From contig JBBRBB010000001.1 of NCBI GenBank assembly GCA_038206235.1, forward strand, positions 1 through 64,000: a stretch of DNA of 64,000 bases, written 5' to 3'. The translations under genes were made by a program, and so were the position numbers. The notes under the pieces are model-generated. The model was not told the DNA's origin and made no database searches. It was given only the letters and a program-made list of their open reading frames with translations. The DNA is from JBBRBB01 sp038206235 (GTDB lineage Bacteria; Bacteroidota; Bacteroidia; Chitinophagales; Chitinophagaceae). This document shows positions 26,743-36,022 of the stretch, piece after piece; positions within the stretch are counted from its first letter, which is position 1; each line of letters opens with the position of its first letter.

Positions 26743-26950
26743 CCTTTGTAAGATTTAATGAAAAAAGTAACAAGTACTGTTGATATACTTTTTCATTTTT
26801 TAATTTTTTTAAGTTGTTAAATGATTTTTGCCTTTAGATACGGGACTTGGAAAAATGTTACAGAAGATAAAGAAATATTTTCAGAATGTCATCCTGGAGC
26901 AACTCTCTATTACTATAACTAAGGAAAGGCAAGGAGTCAATAAAATAAAT

Positions 26951-27448
26951 TTAGTGATGCTTTTTTGATAATGAAATGATGGTTAAAAGAAATGATAGTA
27001 TAACTGCATAAGTTCTTATGTGATGCAATGTGTTCCAACTGTTTTCAAATTTTTGTCGCATGGCTGCAATAGCTTCTGCTGATGAAGTTGATATATCAAA
27101 CCGTTCTAAAAAATTATTCAAGGGAACATTACCAAAAACAGTAATTCCAAAAACACCAATCAAATTAATAATCGTTGCTGCTAATAAAAAGTAAAAAGAA
27201 ATTGGTGATACACCTTTGTAACTTAACCATGCAGCAACAGGTAACACAACTAAGCATCCCATAAAACTTATAAAAAAATACGGATTGAGGATTGATTTGT
27301 TGATGGACTGAAAGGCTTTGAGATATTCTTTGTCTGATAAATTTCCCAAGCCATTGATTACAGAACAATCGTAACCATAAAATAATCCTGCAAGTAAACC
27401 CGTAAGCAGAACCGCAATAACAACAATCATTTTTTTTGTTTTGAGCAT
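26951..27448 (-). CDS. DUF1772 (anthrone-oxygenase-like) membrane protein
   Basis: 165 residues, four hydrophobic segments (about 7-26, 57-78, 84-108, 142-162). The loop NVPLNNFLERFD followed by WNTLHHIRTYAVILSF is the DUF1772 signature. In this phylum the family is often found beside NmrA-like reductases and AraC regulators, as here. The reductase gene lies 6 bases upstream on the same strand, so they form an operon. Function not established. Confidence 0.78.
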   Translation of the reverse strand: MLKTKKMIVVIAVLLTGLLAGLFYGYDCSVINGLGNLSDKEYLKAFQSINKSILNPYFFISFMGCLVVLPVAAWLSYKGVSPISFYFLLAATIINLIGVFGITVFGNVPLNNFLERFDISTSSAEAIAAMRQKFENSWNTLHHIRTYAVILSFLLTIISLSKKHH

Positions 27449-27454
27449 AAATTG

Positions 27455-28099
27455 TTAGTATGAAATTCCCACAACTTTATTGTAGAAATTTTGATTAGTT
27501 AAAGTCGTAATTAAATAATCGGCAACATCAGCCCTTGCTATTTTCACTTTCAAAGAGCTGTCGGTGTATTCAAATCCTTGTTTATAATTGCCTGTGCTTT
27601 TGCCATTTGTCAAAGTTCCAGGTCTTACAATTGTCCAGTTCAGGTTGCTTTGTTTGATAAATGTTTCCTGCAACAGATGGTCTTCAAAAGTTTTTTTAAG
27701 TAAGTAAGGGGCGATAACTTTTCTAAAAATGAATGACGTAAAATCTAAAACAATTTTGCTATCGTCATAACCCAAAGAGGTTTGGCAAATAAATCTTGAA
27801 ACACCAAACTTTGTCATTGAGTTAATGATGTTCTTTGTTCCATCCGACCGCAATCGTCCTGCTTTTGTGGCTGGTGCACCAATGCAACAAATTACTGCAT
27901 CATGTCCCTGCATAGTTTTGTCAATGCTGTTTTGTTGCAGCACATCACCCTGCACAATTTTCAGATTGACATTTTTAATTTTCAGTTTTTCAGGATTGCG
28001 AACAAAAGCTGTTACATCAAATCCTTTTTCTAATGCCTGTTGAACAACCAATCTTCCGGTTCCACCTGTTGCACCAAATACTAAAATTTTATTGCTCAT
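27455..28099 (-). CDS. NAD(P)-binding NmrA-like reductase
   Basis: 214 residues from ATG 28099, the start that places the nucleotide-binding loop at the N terminus (ILVFGATGGTGRLVVQQAL). The remainder shows FVRNPEKL and IVQGDVLQ, then DAVICCIGAP, and ends in a substrate domain with WTIVRPGTLTNG. Atypical SDR of the NmrA/HSCARG group; it may be a sensor or a reductase. It is followed by DUF1772 in the same operon, and two AraC regulators lie just upstream on the same strand. Confidence 0.82.
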   Translation of the reverse strand: MSNKILVFGATGGTGRLVVQQALEKGFDVTAFVRNPEKLKIKNVNLKIVQGDVLQQNSIDKTMQGHDAVICCIGAPATKAGRLRSDGTKNIINSMTKFGVSRFICQTSLGYDDSKIVLDFTSFIFRKVIAPYLLKKTFEDHLLQETFIKQSNLNWTIVRPGTLTNGKSTGNYKQGFEYTDSSLKVKIARADVADYLITTLTNQNFYNKVVGISY

Positions 28100-28173
28100 A
28101 ATTTTTGATCTAAAAATGATAAGCAAAAGTAGAACGGTGGCTTGCCGATAAATAGAACAAACCCGACAATCAA

Positions 28174-28953
28174 CTATTTCAGTTTCTTAAATTGCGAAGG
28201 TTTTTTTCCTGTAAATTTTTTAAAGCTTCTGATGAAGTGCGACTGGTCGGCAAAACCATTGTCATAAACTATATCTGATAATTTAGAAAACATCTCGTCC
28301 GATATTTGATTTAAAGAAAATTGAAACTGAATGATTTTGGAAAATTGTTTTGGAGAAATGCCAACATATTCTATAAACTGTCTTTGCAGTGTTCGTTCTG
28401 TTGTATGCAGGTTTTCGGTCAATGCTTTAACGATTATTTTCCCCTTGCTGTTTAAAATAAGATTGATGGCAATTTGAATTCTTTGTTCCTTGTAATTGAT
28501 AGTTTTTTTAACTAATCGTGAAAGAAAGGCTGCAATGATTTCAACTTGTGCAGTAGTTTCAGTTGCATTAAAAACTTTTTTTACAGTTTGTTTAATCCCT
28601 TTGCCACCTGTTGAAATTATATCATAACAATCATCGTTTAATTCTTTCGGGTTTACTCCAAACAAAGTTTTGGCGGCAAAAGGATAGAGTTGAAATACAA
28701 TTAATCTATACACTCCTGCAATAGAGAGTTCAATGGGATGTATAGTTTGACCGTATAAAAAAAAGTTAGAAAGTTTTTTATTTTGGGGATGACGAAATAC
28801 ACCGTTGCAGGATTGTTGAAACACTATGCCCGGATACCCGTCAGCAAAAAAGGGCAAACGGTTTTTCTTAGTTTCATCGTTGCTTTCCAAAACAATGATG
28901 TCTTTTACATAGAGTTCTAATTTGTTGTCTTTAAGAATTTGTTTTGCATTCAT
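28174..28953 (-). CDS. AraC family transcriptional regulator
   Basis: 259 residues. An N-terminal sensor half (DUF6597-like, with GYPGIVFQQSCNGVF and LYPFAAKTLFGV) is followed by the two helix-turn-helix motifs of AraC regulators in the last 100 residues: LTENLHTTERTLQRQFIEYVGISPKQFSK and LSDIVYDNGFADQSHFIRSFKKFTGKKPSQF. The reductase/DUF1772 operon just downstream is the likely target. Confidence 0.87.
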   Translation of the reverse strand: MNAKQILKDNKLELYVKDIIVLESNDETKKNRLPFFADGYPGIVFQQSCNGVFRHPQNKKLSNFFLYGQTIHPIELSIAGVYRLIVFQLYPFAAKTLFGVNPKELNDDCYDIISTGGKGIKQTVKKVFNATETTAQVEIIAAFLSRLVKKTINYKEQRIQIAINLILNSKGKIIVKALTENLHTTERTLQRQFIEYVGISPKQFSKIIQFQFSLNQISDEMFSKLSDIVYDNGFADQSHFIRSFKKFTGKKPSQFKKLK

Positions 28954-28981
28954 TTTAAGTCAGTAAAAATTGTTTGTCGTT

Positions 28982-29773
28982 TTACAAAGACGGTTTGCTT
29001 TTGTAAAGTTTGGGAGACTGCTTTGTATGCTTCTTAAAAAAATTTGAAAAATAAAACGGGTCATTAAAACCTAATTCAGCAGCCACTTCTTTTATCGAAA
29101 TGTTTTGATAAGTAAGCAGGCGTTTGGCTTCAGAAATAATTAAACTGTAAATAACATTTTGAGCTGTTCTTCCTGTGTGCAGTTTTGATTGCTCATTTAA
29201 TTTCGCTTCGGTAGTTCGCAAAAGTTTTGCAAAATGATTTAACGAAAAATTGTTTTTGAAATTTGCCCGCACCAATTCCAGAAATTTAAGAAACAACGCA
29301 TCGGGTTTATAAATTTCATCTCCACGGTTTACTTTGGTCCGGTTTATTTCTACCAGTATCAATTCAATCCGCGAATGAATGGCTGTAAGATATTGATAAG
29401 GTTGCTGTAAAAGTTCTTCACTGATAAGTTTGAGTTGCATTTCAATGGTTTTATAATTCTTAACAGCAATTACTTCATTCAAATCAAAATGACAAAACAA
29501 ACCATTGTGAAAAATCAACTCAATGTCTTTATCGTCTTTGCAAAAAAAGCCAAGCGTAAATTCAAGAACAAATCCTTTTGCAGCATTTAGTTTTTTAAAA
29601 TGATGTATTTGCCCTGATGTGATTGTTACAACTTCATTTTTATTCAGCGTTAATTCTTTATCATCAATTACAACAGATACATTTCCTTTTGAACACCAGA
29701 TGAGCACATATTTAATGAGCCGTTTTGGTTTCTCTAAATCCGGGTACTCATCAAAAGATTTTAGTTCAATCAT
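28982..29773 (-). CDS. AraC family transcriptional regulator
   Basis: 263 residues. The N-terminal cupin-like sensor (VVIDDKELTLNKNEVVTITSGQIHHFKKL) is about 1-120. The C-terminal DNA-binding domain contains FAKLLRTTEAKLNEQSKLHTGR and EVAAELGFNDPFYFSNFFKKHTKQSPKLYK. It lies 28 bases upstream of the other AraC gene on the same strand. The two regulators have different sensor domains, so they probably read different signals. Confidence 0.87.
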   Translation of the reverse strand: MIELKSFDEYPDLEKPKRLIKYVLIWCSKGNVSVVIDDKELTLNKNEVVTITSGQIHHFKKLNAAKGFVLEFTLGFFCKDDKDIELIFHNGLFCHFDLNEVIAVKNYKTIEMQLKLISEELLQQPYQYLTAIHSRIELILVEINRTKVNRGDEIYKPDALFLKFLELVRANFKNNFSLNHFAKLLRTTEAKLNEQSKLHTGRTAQNVIYSLIISEAKRLLTYQNISIKEVAAELGFNDPFYFSNFFKKHTKQSPKLYKSKPSL

Positions 29774-29841
29774 TGGCTAAATTTCCTGTGTTTAATTTTT
29801 TAATTATTAAGTTGGCATAGAAAGGCTGCAGCGCAAATATT

Positions 29842-30672
29842 TTAATAGAAAACTTTCTCGCCAATAATTTTTATTTCATCATCAGCATACATCCATTTCC
29901 CTGTTTCTGTTGCAGGGATGTGGCAGTTTACAGTTAAATGATAATAATGCCCGTATTCAGGTAGTGTTGAAAATTCGGGCAAGGCTGCGGCACGATGCCT
30001 GGCGAAGGATTTTGGAAAAGCATGAATAACTTCTCCTGTTTCAGGGTTGCGTGAGGGAACAACGCATCTTGCACGAGGACTCATTCCAAATAATGTTACG
30101 TCGCCAATTCTAAATTCAATTGAAGCGCCTTCTTTTGAAAAGAGATGGTCTTCCCAAAAGGCTGGCACCCCTTTAATTTCAAGTGTTGCTCTAAAGCGTT
30201 TTCTTGTTTCTTTTAAGTTCATGTTATCAAACCATTCCGAAACGGATTGCAGGCTTGCAGTTGACAGAACGGTTACGCCACTAATGTCAGGGATGTCCAT
30301 AAATCGTCCTGTTTTATTTTGATGAAACAGTGCAGGAATACCAAAAAATTTTGTAAGATAAGATTGTATTGCTGATTTTTCTTTTTGTAAATGAAATTGA
30401 TTCCATGTGGCTTCTTGTTGGTGGCGAAATGAAATGACTTCGTTCTTAAAATCAATAGTTGAGCGTAAGGAGTGAACAAGCGGATTTGATTTTCCAATAA
30501 TAAAATTTCCCGCTTCATCGGTGATTGCATATTCTCTATCGTGCAAAAGACAACCGCCTTCTGTTATCATTGCTTTTTGCAGTGCAACACCGTCAAGGGA
30601 CTTTACAGGAAAAATCGTAACACTGCTAAGTGTTGGATTAGCTCCAAAATTATTTTCATTGTTTAATAACAC
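29842..30672 (-). CDS. MOSC domain protein
   Basis: 276 residues. The N-terminal beta-barrel (SSVTIFPVKSLDGVALQKA ... GCLLHDREYAITDEAG) and the C-terminal MOSC domain (GMSPRARCVVPSRNPETGE ... FPKSFARHRAAALP) match the molybdenum-cofactor-binding family that includes mARC-like reductases and YcbX. The MOSC cysteine is present in RARCVVPSR. Probably a Moco-dependent N-hydroxylated-compound reductase; the partner electron donor is not in the window. Confidence 0.83.
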   Translation of the reverse strand: MLLNNENNFGANPTLSSVTIFPVKSLDGVALQKAMITEGGCLLHDREYAITDEAGNFIIGKSNPLVHSLRSTIDFKNEVISFRHQQEATWNQFHLQKEKSAIQSYLTKFFGIPALFHQNKTGRFMDIPDISGVTVLSTASLQSVSEWFDNMNLKETRKRFRATLEIKGVPAFWEDHLFSKEGASIEFRIGDVTLFGMSPRARCVVPSRNPETGEVIHAFPKSFARHRAAALPEFSTLPEYGHYYHLTVNCHIPATETGKWMYADDEIKIIGEKVFY

Positions 30673-30696
30673 AACTTATTTTTTATTCTATTTTTA

Positions 30697-30900
30697 TTAC
30701 ACATCTGCTCTTGCAAACCCAACTGTATCACGATAAGGTTGTGGCGAAACATCTGCTTTGGTTTTGAAGAACGGCAAAATAATATTTATCGTTAAAACCT
30801 AATTCATATCCAATCTCTTTACTGATTTTGATGTGAGATATAATTCTCTTTTGGCGTCTATAAATACTTTCGTTGTAAGCCGTAGTTCTCTGTCAACATA
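30697..30900 (-). pseudogene. 3' remnant of an AraC family regulator
   Basis: Split over three frames on the minus strand are VFIDAKRELYLTSKSV, then ISKEIGYELGFNDKYYFAVL, then FKTKADVSPQPYRDTVG, together the last two helix-turn-helix stretches of an AraC protein. At least two frameshifts separate them and the first two thirds of the gene are gone. Confidence 0.65.
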
Positions 30901-30914
30901 AGGTAGTCAAAAAG

Positions 30915-31595
30915 TTATACGCTAAGCTTAAAATATTCATACATCTTTTTTTGTCCGTTGGCAGTGATAATAATTGCTCTTGAATTTTTAGCTCTTCTTA
31001 TCCAGTGAGACAATAACATTTTATCAAGCAATGAGGCTGCCAGTGAACCGGATATATGATGTCTCCTTTCACTCCAGTCAAGACATGGTCTTAAAAAAGA
31101 ACGCCTCTGTTGCTTTAATTCGTTAATATCAATGCCTAAATCAAAAAACCATTTTTGCCCCTTCCTGCTAACTTCAAAAATATTCTTACTGTCAATAATT
31201 ATCTTTTGCTGTAATAAACTATCTGTTATTGCCACACCTACTTTACCGGCTAAATGGTCGTAACAAGTTCTGCAATGTTTAATTGCCTGATTATTTTCGT
31301 TAATATGGTTGTGTCTTGCAGGAGAATGCGGCAGGAGATTTGCCATTGCCTCAATTGCATAAGCAATTTCTTTCCTGGAAAATTTAAAATATCTGTGCCG
31401 TCCCTGGCTTTCCACGCAAAGCAAATCGGCTTGCACCAGCTTGGTTAAATGCATGCTTATATTTTGTGGTGATGTGTCCGCGGTAATGGCTAACTCCGTT
31501 GCTGTAAATGCTTTACCGTCTAATAATGCCCACATAATTGTCGCTCTTGTGGGGTCGCCAATGAGGGCCGCGATTTGTTTAAATTGATTTTCCAT
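30915..31595 (-). CDS. ArsR-type winged-helix transcriptional regulator
   Basis: 226 residues from ATG 31595. The N-terminal winged helix reads IAALIGDPTRATIMWALLDGK and LAITADTSPQNISMHLTKLVQADLL, a standard ArsR DNA-binding core. A long C-terminal extension (about 100-226) includes HCRTCYDHLAGKVGVAI and RPCLDWSERRHHISGSLAA, a form seen in larger ArsR regulators from Bacteroidota and actinobacteria. It is divergent from the P450 gene across 76 bases and likely controls that operon. Confidence 0.85.
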   Translation of the reverse strand: MENQFKQIAALIGDPTRATIMWALLDGKAFTATELAITADTSPQNISMHLTKLVQADLLCVESQGRHRYFKFSRKEIAYAIEAMANLLPHSPARHNHINENNQAIKHCRTCYDHLAGKVGVAITDSLLQQKIIIDSKNIFEVSRKGQKWFFDLGIDINELKQQRRSFLRPCLDWSERRHHISGSLAASLLDKMLLSHWIRRAKNSRAIIITANGQKKMYEYFKLSV

Positions 31596-31671
31596 TTTAT
31601 GCAATCACATTTCAGTATAGAATGAAGTGTTTGTGTGTAAAGCTACTTTATTTTGCAAAATAATTTAAATT

Positions 31672-32837
31672 ATGCCAGCGACTTTGTTTCTGCAGTCTGA
31701 AATACAAGACCCATATAAATTATATGAAACGATGCTTTGTGAAAATCCCGTTTATTGGGATGATACAAACCAGCTTTGGGCAATCTATTCATATAAAAGC
31801 TGTAAAGAAATTTTAAATAAGGACTCTGCCCATATCCTGCAATTAATCCGAATAATAAGGACGGGCTAAATGAATATGCTTTGTTAATTGCAGATCAATT
31901 TGCAAGACTAAGCAATGATGTTCAGCATGAAATAGCAAGACAGACAGCTATGCTTTTATTTGACAGTATGAATGCAATTGTAATAAATGATATAGCAGAA
32001 AAGCTTCTTGATAATAGAGATGATAAAGATAAAATAGATTGGGTGAATTTAATTTGTAAGAAACTACCTCTCAGTGTGGTTTTAAAAAGTTTTGATTTTA
32101 ATGATGAAGATTGTGATTTTATTTCTGGTAAAACAGAACAGCTTGTAAAAATAATGTTGCCAAATAAAACGCATGAACAGGTAAGGGCTATAAATGAATT
32201 TTCAAAAGAGCTATACGTGATCACTGAAGAGCATTTACTTAAAACAAGTATTTATAAATCCATAATTAGAACGCTCTTTGAAAAATATAAAATTGAGATA
32301 GATAAAATAATTTCTTTGTGTGTAAGCAACCTTATAGGATTATTCATTCAGGGTTATGATGCCTGCAGGGGTGTATTAAGTAATTCATTGCTGCAAGTAT
32401 TAAACAAAAAAAATTTGTTCAATAATAATTTTGCCGATAAAGAATATTTGAAGAAACTGGTAATCGAAACCCTAAGGTTTGACCCGCCTGTTCATAATAC
32501 AAGAAGAATAGCAGTTGATGATATTGTTTTGAAAAATGATGTGATTAAAAAGGGTGAGGCAATATTTGTAGTGCTTGCATCAGCAAACCGTGACCCACAG
32601 CAATTTGCCAATCCAACCATTTTTGATATTAACAGAGCTAACAATAGCGAACACTTAACTTTTGGTATAGGACCACATGAATGCCTCGCTAATTATTTTT
32701 CAGTAAGCCTGGCAACAGAAACTTTATCATACTTTTTGGGGCGGTACAAAAAAATCAGGCTGCTTGAAAAAAATATAGTGTATGAGCCAATGATTAATGC
32801 AAGGCTTCCAAAAAATATTTGGATTTCTCTTTCATAA
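31672..32837 (+). pseudogene. cytochrome P450 with a single frameshift
   Basis: The first part (31672 to about 31836) and the second (from about 31836 to 32837) are one base out of frame. Read through, they join smoothly at AINPNNKDGLNEYALLIADQ and give about 388 residues, normal for a bacterial P450. The second part carries the I-helix (LIGLFIQGYDACRG), the ExxR motif (ETLRFDPPVHNTRR) and the haem loop (FGIGPHECLANYF) with its Cys. All catalytic elements are intact, so the break is either recent or a sequence error. Divergent from the ArsR-type regulator and followed by an ABM gene. Confidence 0.8.
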
Positions 32838-32853
32838 TTTAAACTGTAAGAAA

Positions 32854-33210
32854 ATGATAGCAGTTATTTTTGAAGTGATTCCTGCCGATAGTATTCGCAA
32901 ACAACAATATTTAGATATTGCAGCAGGCCTGAAACCTGAGTTAGAAAAAATTAAAGGCTTTATTTCTATTGAAAGATTTCAAAGTTTAACCGACCCGGAA
33001 AAGATTTTGTCATTGTCATTTTTCAAAGATGAAGAAGCAATTCAACAATGGAGAAATTTAGAAGTACACCGTACTGCACAAGCAAAGGGCAGGGAAAGTG
33101 TGTTTAAAGATTATCATTTAAGAATTGCAGATGTTAACCGCGACTATGGAATGTTTGACAGAAAAGAAGCGCCTGCAGATAGTAAGGCATTTCATGATAA
33201 GCAAGGGTGA
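32854..33210 (+). CDS. ABM-superfamily protein downstream of the P450
   Basis: 118 residues from ATG 32854. MIAVIFEVIPADSIRKQQYL and LKPELEKIKGFISIERF, then EKILSLSFFKDEEAIQQW, give the antibiotic-biosynthesis-monooxygenase fold. It begins 16 bases after the P450 stop, so they form a two-gene operon that the divergent ArsR-type protein probably regulates. An oxidative detoxification role for the pair is an inference. Confidence 0.78.
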   Translation: MIAVIFEVIPADSIRKQQYLDIAAGLKPELEKIKGFISIERFQSLTDPEKILSLSFFKDEEAIQQWRNLEVHRTAQAKGRESVFKDYHLRIADVNRDYGMFDRKEAPADSKAFHDKQG

Positions 33211-33254
33211 CTGAGTGTTTGCTATGGCTTGCAACACATTTTTTCCGCGAATGA

Positions 33255-34292
33255 TTAACATATTCTCGGCAACTGTTCACCGGCTAACATATTTACTACC
33301 CTGCGTCCTCCGATATTACTGTTTAAAATAACCTGTCTGGGATGTGCAGTAACCATTTCACCAATGATAGAAGCCATTGAGCCATATTGCCATTTTTTTA
33401 ATTGCGATAAAAATGCATTGGCAACTGCAGCATCAACAACTGAAACAAATAATCCTTCATTTGCAACATATAGCGGATCAAGTCCCAGCATTTCACAGGC
33501 GCCATATACTTCTTCTTCTATTGAAATATTTTTTTGTGAAATGTCAACGCCGAGTTTTGCATCTTTTGCAATTTCATTCAGCACGGTTGCCAGTCCGCCT
33601 CTTGTTGGGTCACGCAATAAATGAATGTGCTCGCCAAACTCATCAAGCAGTTCAGAAACAATTTTATTTAATGGTCTTGTATCGCTTGTAATAGTTGTTT
33701 CGAATTCAAGCCCCTGTCTGTGACTCATGATAGTAATTCCATGTGTTGCCAATGGTCCGCTCAAAATAATTTTATCACCTGCTTTTATATTGTCAATATC
33801 AATATTTGCTTTTGCATGCACTATACCAATGCCTGTAGTGTTGATGAAAATTTTATCTCCCTTTCCTCTTTCAACCACTTTGGTATCGCCGGTTATTATT
33901 TGCACATCTGCTTCTTCACAGGCTGATTTTATACTCAATAATATTTCCCAAAATTCTGTCATCTTTAAGCCTTCTTCCAGCACAAAACCAAGTGATAAAT
34001 ATTTAGCAGCAGCGCCGCACATAGCAAGGTCATTCACTGTTCCGTTTATTGCCAGGTCGCCAATATTACCGCCCGCAAAAAAAAGGGGAGATACCACATA
34101 GCTATCGGTGCTCATAGCTACTTTGCCATGCAGATCGAATATAGCGCCATCATGCTTTTTATTCAGCAGATCATTTCCCAATAATTTAAAAACACCTGTT
34201 TCTAAGAGTTGACTGGTTAATGTGCCGCCACTTCCATGACCCAATGTGATGATGTCAAAATCAAGCTTGGGCAGGGGGCATTGTAACTGCAT
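33255..34292 (-). CDS. hypE: hydrogenase maturation protein HypE
   Basis: 345 residues. HypE accepts a carbamoyl group from HypF on its C-terminal cysteine and dehydrates it to a thiocyanate, giving the CN ligands of the [NiFe] site. The conserved C terminus PRIC is present at the very end. ATP-binding AIR-synthetase-like features are seen: LGHGSGGTLTSQLL near residue 18, DGAIFDLHGKVAMSTDSYVV near 47 and LRDPTRGGLATVLNEIA near 220. It is the last hyp gene in transcription order and is separated from hypX by about 3.7 kb of inserted genes. Confidence 0.95.
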   Translation of the reverse strand: MQLQCPLPKLDFDIITLGHGSGGTLTSQLLETGVFKLLGNDLLNKKHDGAIFDLHGKVAMSTDSYVVSPLFFAGGNIGDLAINGTVNDLAMCGAAAKYLSLGFVLEEGLKMTEFWEILLSIKSACEEADVQIITGDTKVVERGKGDKIFINTTGIGIVHAKANIDIDNIKAGDKIILSGPLATHGITIMSHRQGLEFETTITSDTRPLNKIVSELLDEFGEHIHLLRDPTRGGLATVLNEIAKDAKLGVDISQKNISIEEEVYGACEMLGLDPLYVANEGLFVSVVDAAVANAFLSQLKKWQYGSMASIIGEMVTAHPRQVILNSNIGGRRVVNMLAGEQLPRIC

Positions 34293-34332
34293 TTCTTTTA
34301 GTTGATTTGATTTAGTTTTTGTTGGATATTAT

Positions 34333-34380
34333 TTACGCTTCATAAAAGAATTTCTCGTATTTTCTTCTCCGGTATATTTT
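34333..34380 (-). repeat. displaced copy A of the hypX 3' end
   Basis: 42 of 48 bases match the end of hypX at 37983-38030, in the same orientation and including the stop codon. The translated end KIYRRRKYEKFFYEA-stop mirrors KIWRRRKYEKLFYEA-stop of hypX. No start or upstream hypX sequence accompanies it. It lies between hypE and the aldo/keto reductase gene. Confidence 0.75.
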
Positions 34381-34442
34381 CTTCGTTTTGTTGCATCTCT
34401 TGCTGCACAAAAGCATCATGTGTATTCAATCGCCTGGGTTCA

Positions 34443-34505
34443 AAAAACTGAAAACTGAAAACTGAAAACAATAAACGATAAACGATAAACTGCAAACGAT
34501 AAACT
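34443..34505 (+). repeat. short tandem repeats
   Basis: Three copies of a 7-base unit AAAACTG are followed by about four imperfect copies of AAACGAT up to the end of the aldo/keto reductase gene. This is a simple-sequence tract in the 3' intergenic region, prone to slippage. Confidence 0.7.
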
Positions 34506-34508
34506 GAT

Positions 34509-35513
34509 TTAATGATTCACCAGCTTCATGGCGCCTTCACTGTAACGCTGCCCGATATTGGGATACTTTGCAAGAATATCTTCTATGTTTTGCAGATCGG
34601 CTTCGGTTAAAGTAATATCAACTGCGGCTGCATTTTCTTCAAGATATTTTCTTTTCTTGGTGCCGGGAATCGGAATAATATTATCACCCTTTGCAAGCAC
34701 CCATGCAAGCGCAAGTTGTGCAGGCGTGCAATTTTTTGATTGCGCAAATGCTGCAAAGTCATCCACAAGCTGTTTGTTGTTTTGCCAGTGAGCATCATCA
34801 AATCGCGGCAGAGTTCTGCGAAAATCATCTTTCGCCAATTCATCTTTATTGCTCACGGTTGCAGTAACCAAACCGCGGGCAAGCGGAGAATACGGAACGA
34901 ATGTGATACCAAGCTCACGAACCGTATCCAATATTTCTCCTTCCGCATCTCTTGTAAGCAATGAGTATTCGCTTTGCAATGCAGCAACAGGATGCACTTT
35001 GTGTGCACGGCGAATAGATTTTGCAGATGCTTCAGATAAACCAAGATAGCGAATTTTGCCTTGCTTAACAAGATCTGCCATTGCACCAACCATTTCTTCA
35101 ACAGGAATATTTGGATCAATGCGGTGTGCATAATAGAGATCAATGGTTTCAATCTTTAATCGCTTTAAACTTTTTTCCACTGCTTGTTTTATGTATGCTG
35201 GCGAGCCGTCGAAATAAGTGCCCGGTGTGCCTGAGAATCCTGTGCGCTCTTCTTTAGATCTGAAACCAAATTTTGTTGCGATAAAAATTTTATCTCTGTT
35301 TGGCGCCAGCACATTTGAGATCAGTTCTTCGTTGTGTCCCTGACCATACATGTCGGCAGTGTCCCAAAAATTAATGCCAAGCTCAAGTGCGTGGTTAAGT
35401 GTTGCAATAGATTCCTCATCATTGCGCGGACCATACGCGAAGCTCATTCCCATGCAGCCGAGCCCGATTGCTGATAATTTTTCTCCAGTGTTTCCAAGTT
35501 GTCTGTATTTCAT
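34509..35513 (-). CDS. aldo/keto reductase
   Basis: 334 residues with the complete AKR tetrad: Asp in NFWDTADMYGQGHNEEL (with the Tyr), Lys in FIATKFGFRSKEE, and His in DLYYAHRIDPN. The NADPH-binding end has IIPIPGTKKRKYLEEN. It is closest to the AKR13/YakC-like group. It belongs to the first inserted cassette between hypX and hypE, together with the small membrane protein upstream. Confidence 0.9.
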   Translation of the reverse strand: MKYRQLGNTGEKLSAIGLGCMGMSFAYGPRNDEESIATLNHALELGINFWDTADMYGQGHNEELISNVLAPNRDKIFIATKFGFRSKEERTGFSGTPGTYFDGSPAYIKQAVEKSLKRLKIETIDLYYAHRIDPNIPVEEMVGAMADLVKQGKIRYLGLSEASAKSIRRAHKVHPVAALQSEYSLLTRDAEGEILDTVRELGITFVPYSPLARGLVTATVSNKDELAKDDFRRTLPRFDDAHWQNNKQLVDDFAAFAQSKNCTPAQLALAWVLAKGDNIIPIPGTKKRKYLEENAAAVDITLTEADLQNIEDILAKYPNIGQRYSEGAMKLVNH

Positions 35514-35580
35514 AAATAAAATTTTTGAGCAGCAAAGTTATGGCTATACGGGACGATTTGCATCCATAACAATATCTCTG

Positions 35581-35958
35581 TTACAAGATAACCGGAAGCA
35601 GAAATATAATAAATCCTAAAACAAATAAAACGGTAAGTATGTGAACAAATAATTTGTTTACACGTAAAAGAATAAGCTGTTCAATTGCTCTTGCAAGCCA
35701 AAATAATGAAATACCACATAAAAATACTTTTCCAAAATTTGAAGCATACAATTCTTTTGTAAAGAAGAAACAAAAAAAGGCGACAAACAAAAAAAAATAA
35801 ATGAGGCAAAGATTTAAAATCTGCATGATTGCCCTGTTAGCTAAATTCATTTTTTTCAATTCTGTTTTCCACTTAAAAACTTTCCAAAATGCAATATGAA
35901 AAATGGCAAAAAATAAACTGTGTATACCGCAAATAAATATGATTACATCTTTACTCAT
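35581..35958 (-). CDS. small four-helix membrane protein
   Basis: 125 residues, almost entirely hydrophobic, with about four transmembrane segments (IIFICGIHSLFFAIFHIAF, LCLIYFFLFVAFFCFFF, VFLCGISLFWLARAIEQLIL, ILTVLFVLGFIIFLLPV). No known motif; similar short proteins occur in Bacteroidota. It is 67 bases upstream of the aldo/keto reductase on the same strand. It starts 18 bases after the displaced hypX tail at 35977-36003. Confidence 0.65.
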   Translation of the reverse strand: MSKDVIIFICGIHSLFFAIFHIAFWKVFKWKTELKKMNLANRAIMQILNLCLIYFFLFVAFFCFFFTKELYASNFGKVFLCGISLFWLARAIEQLILLRVNKLFVHILTVLFVLGFIIFLLPVIL

Positions 35959-35976
35959 CTGTTGCCATTAAGCAGT

Positions 35977-36003
35977 TTACGCTTCATAAAACATCTTCTC
36001 ATA
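35977..36003 (-). repeat. displaced copy B of the hypX 3' end
   Basis: 24 of 27 bases match the end of hypX (37983-38009) in the same orientation, stop codon included; the translation is VYEKMFYEA-stop. Its first 15 bases are identical to copy A. It lies between the two cassette gene pairs. Confidence 0.6.
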
Positions 36004-36022
36004 AACATTCTTTCAAAATTAT

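Noticed and set aside
34333..34430. Possible small gene beginning MMLLCKRCNKTKKIY upstream of the displaced hypX tail
   Set aside because: The part that looks conserved is only the hypX terminus; the preceding residues have no support, so it is treated as a displaced tail, not a gene.
34443..34505. Short tandem repeats considered as a CRISPR array
   Set aside because: The 7-base units have no unique spacers and there are no cas genes.
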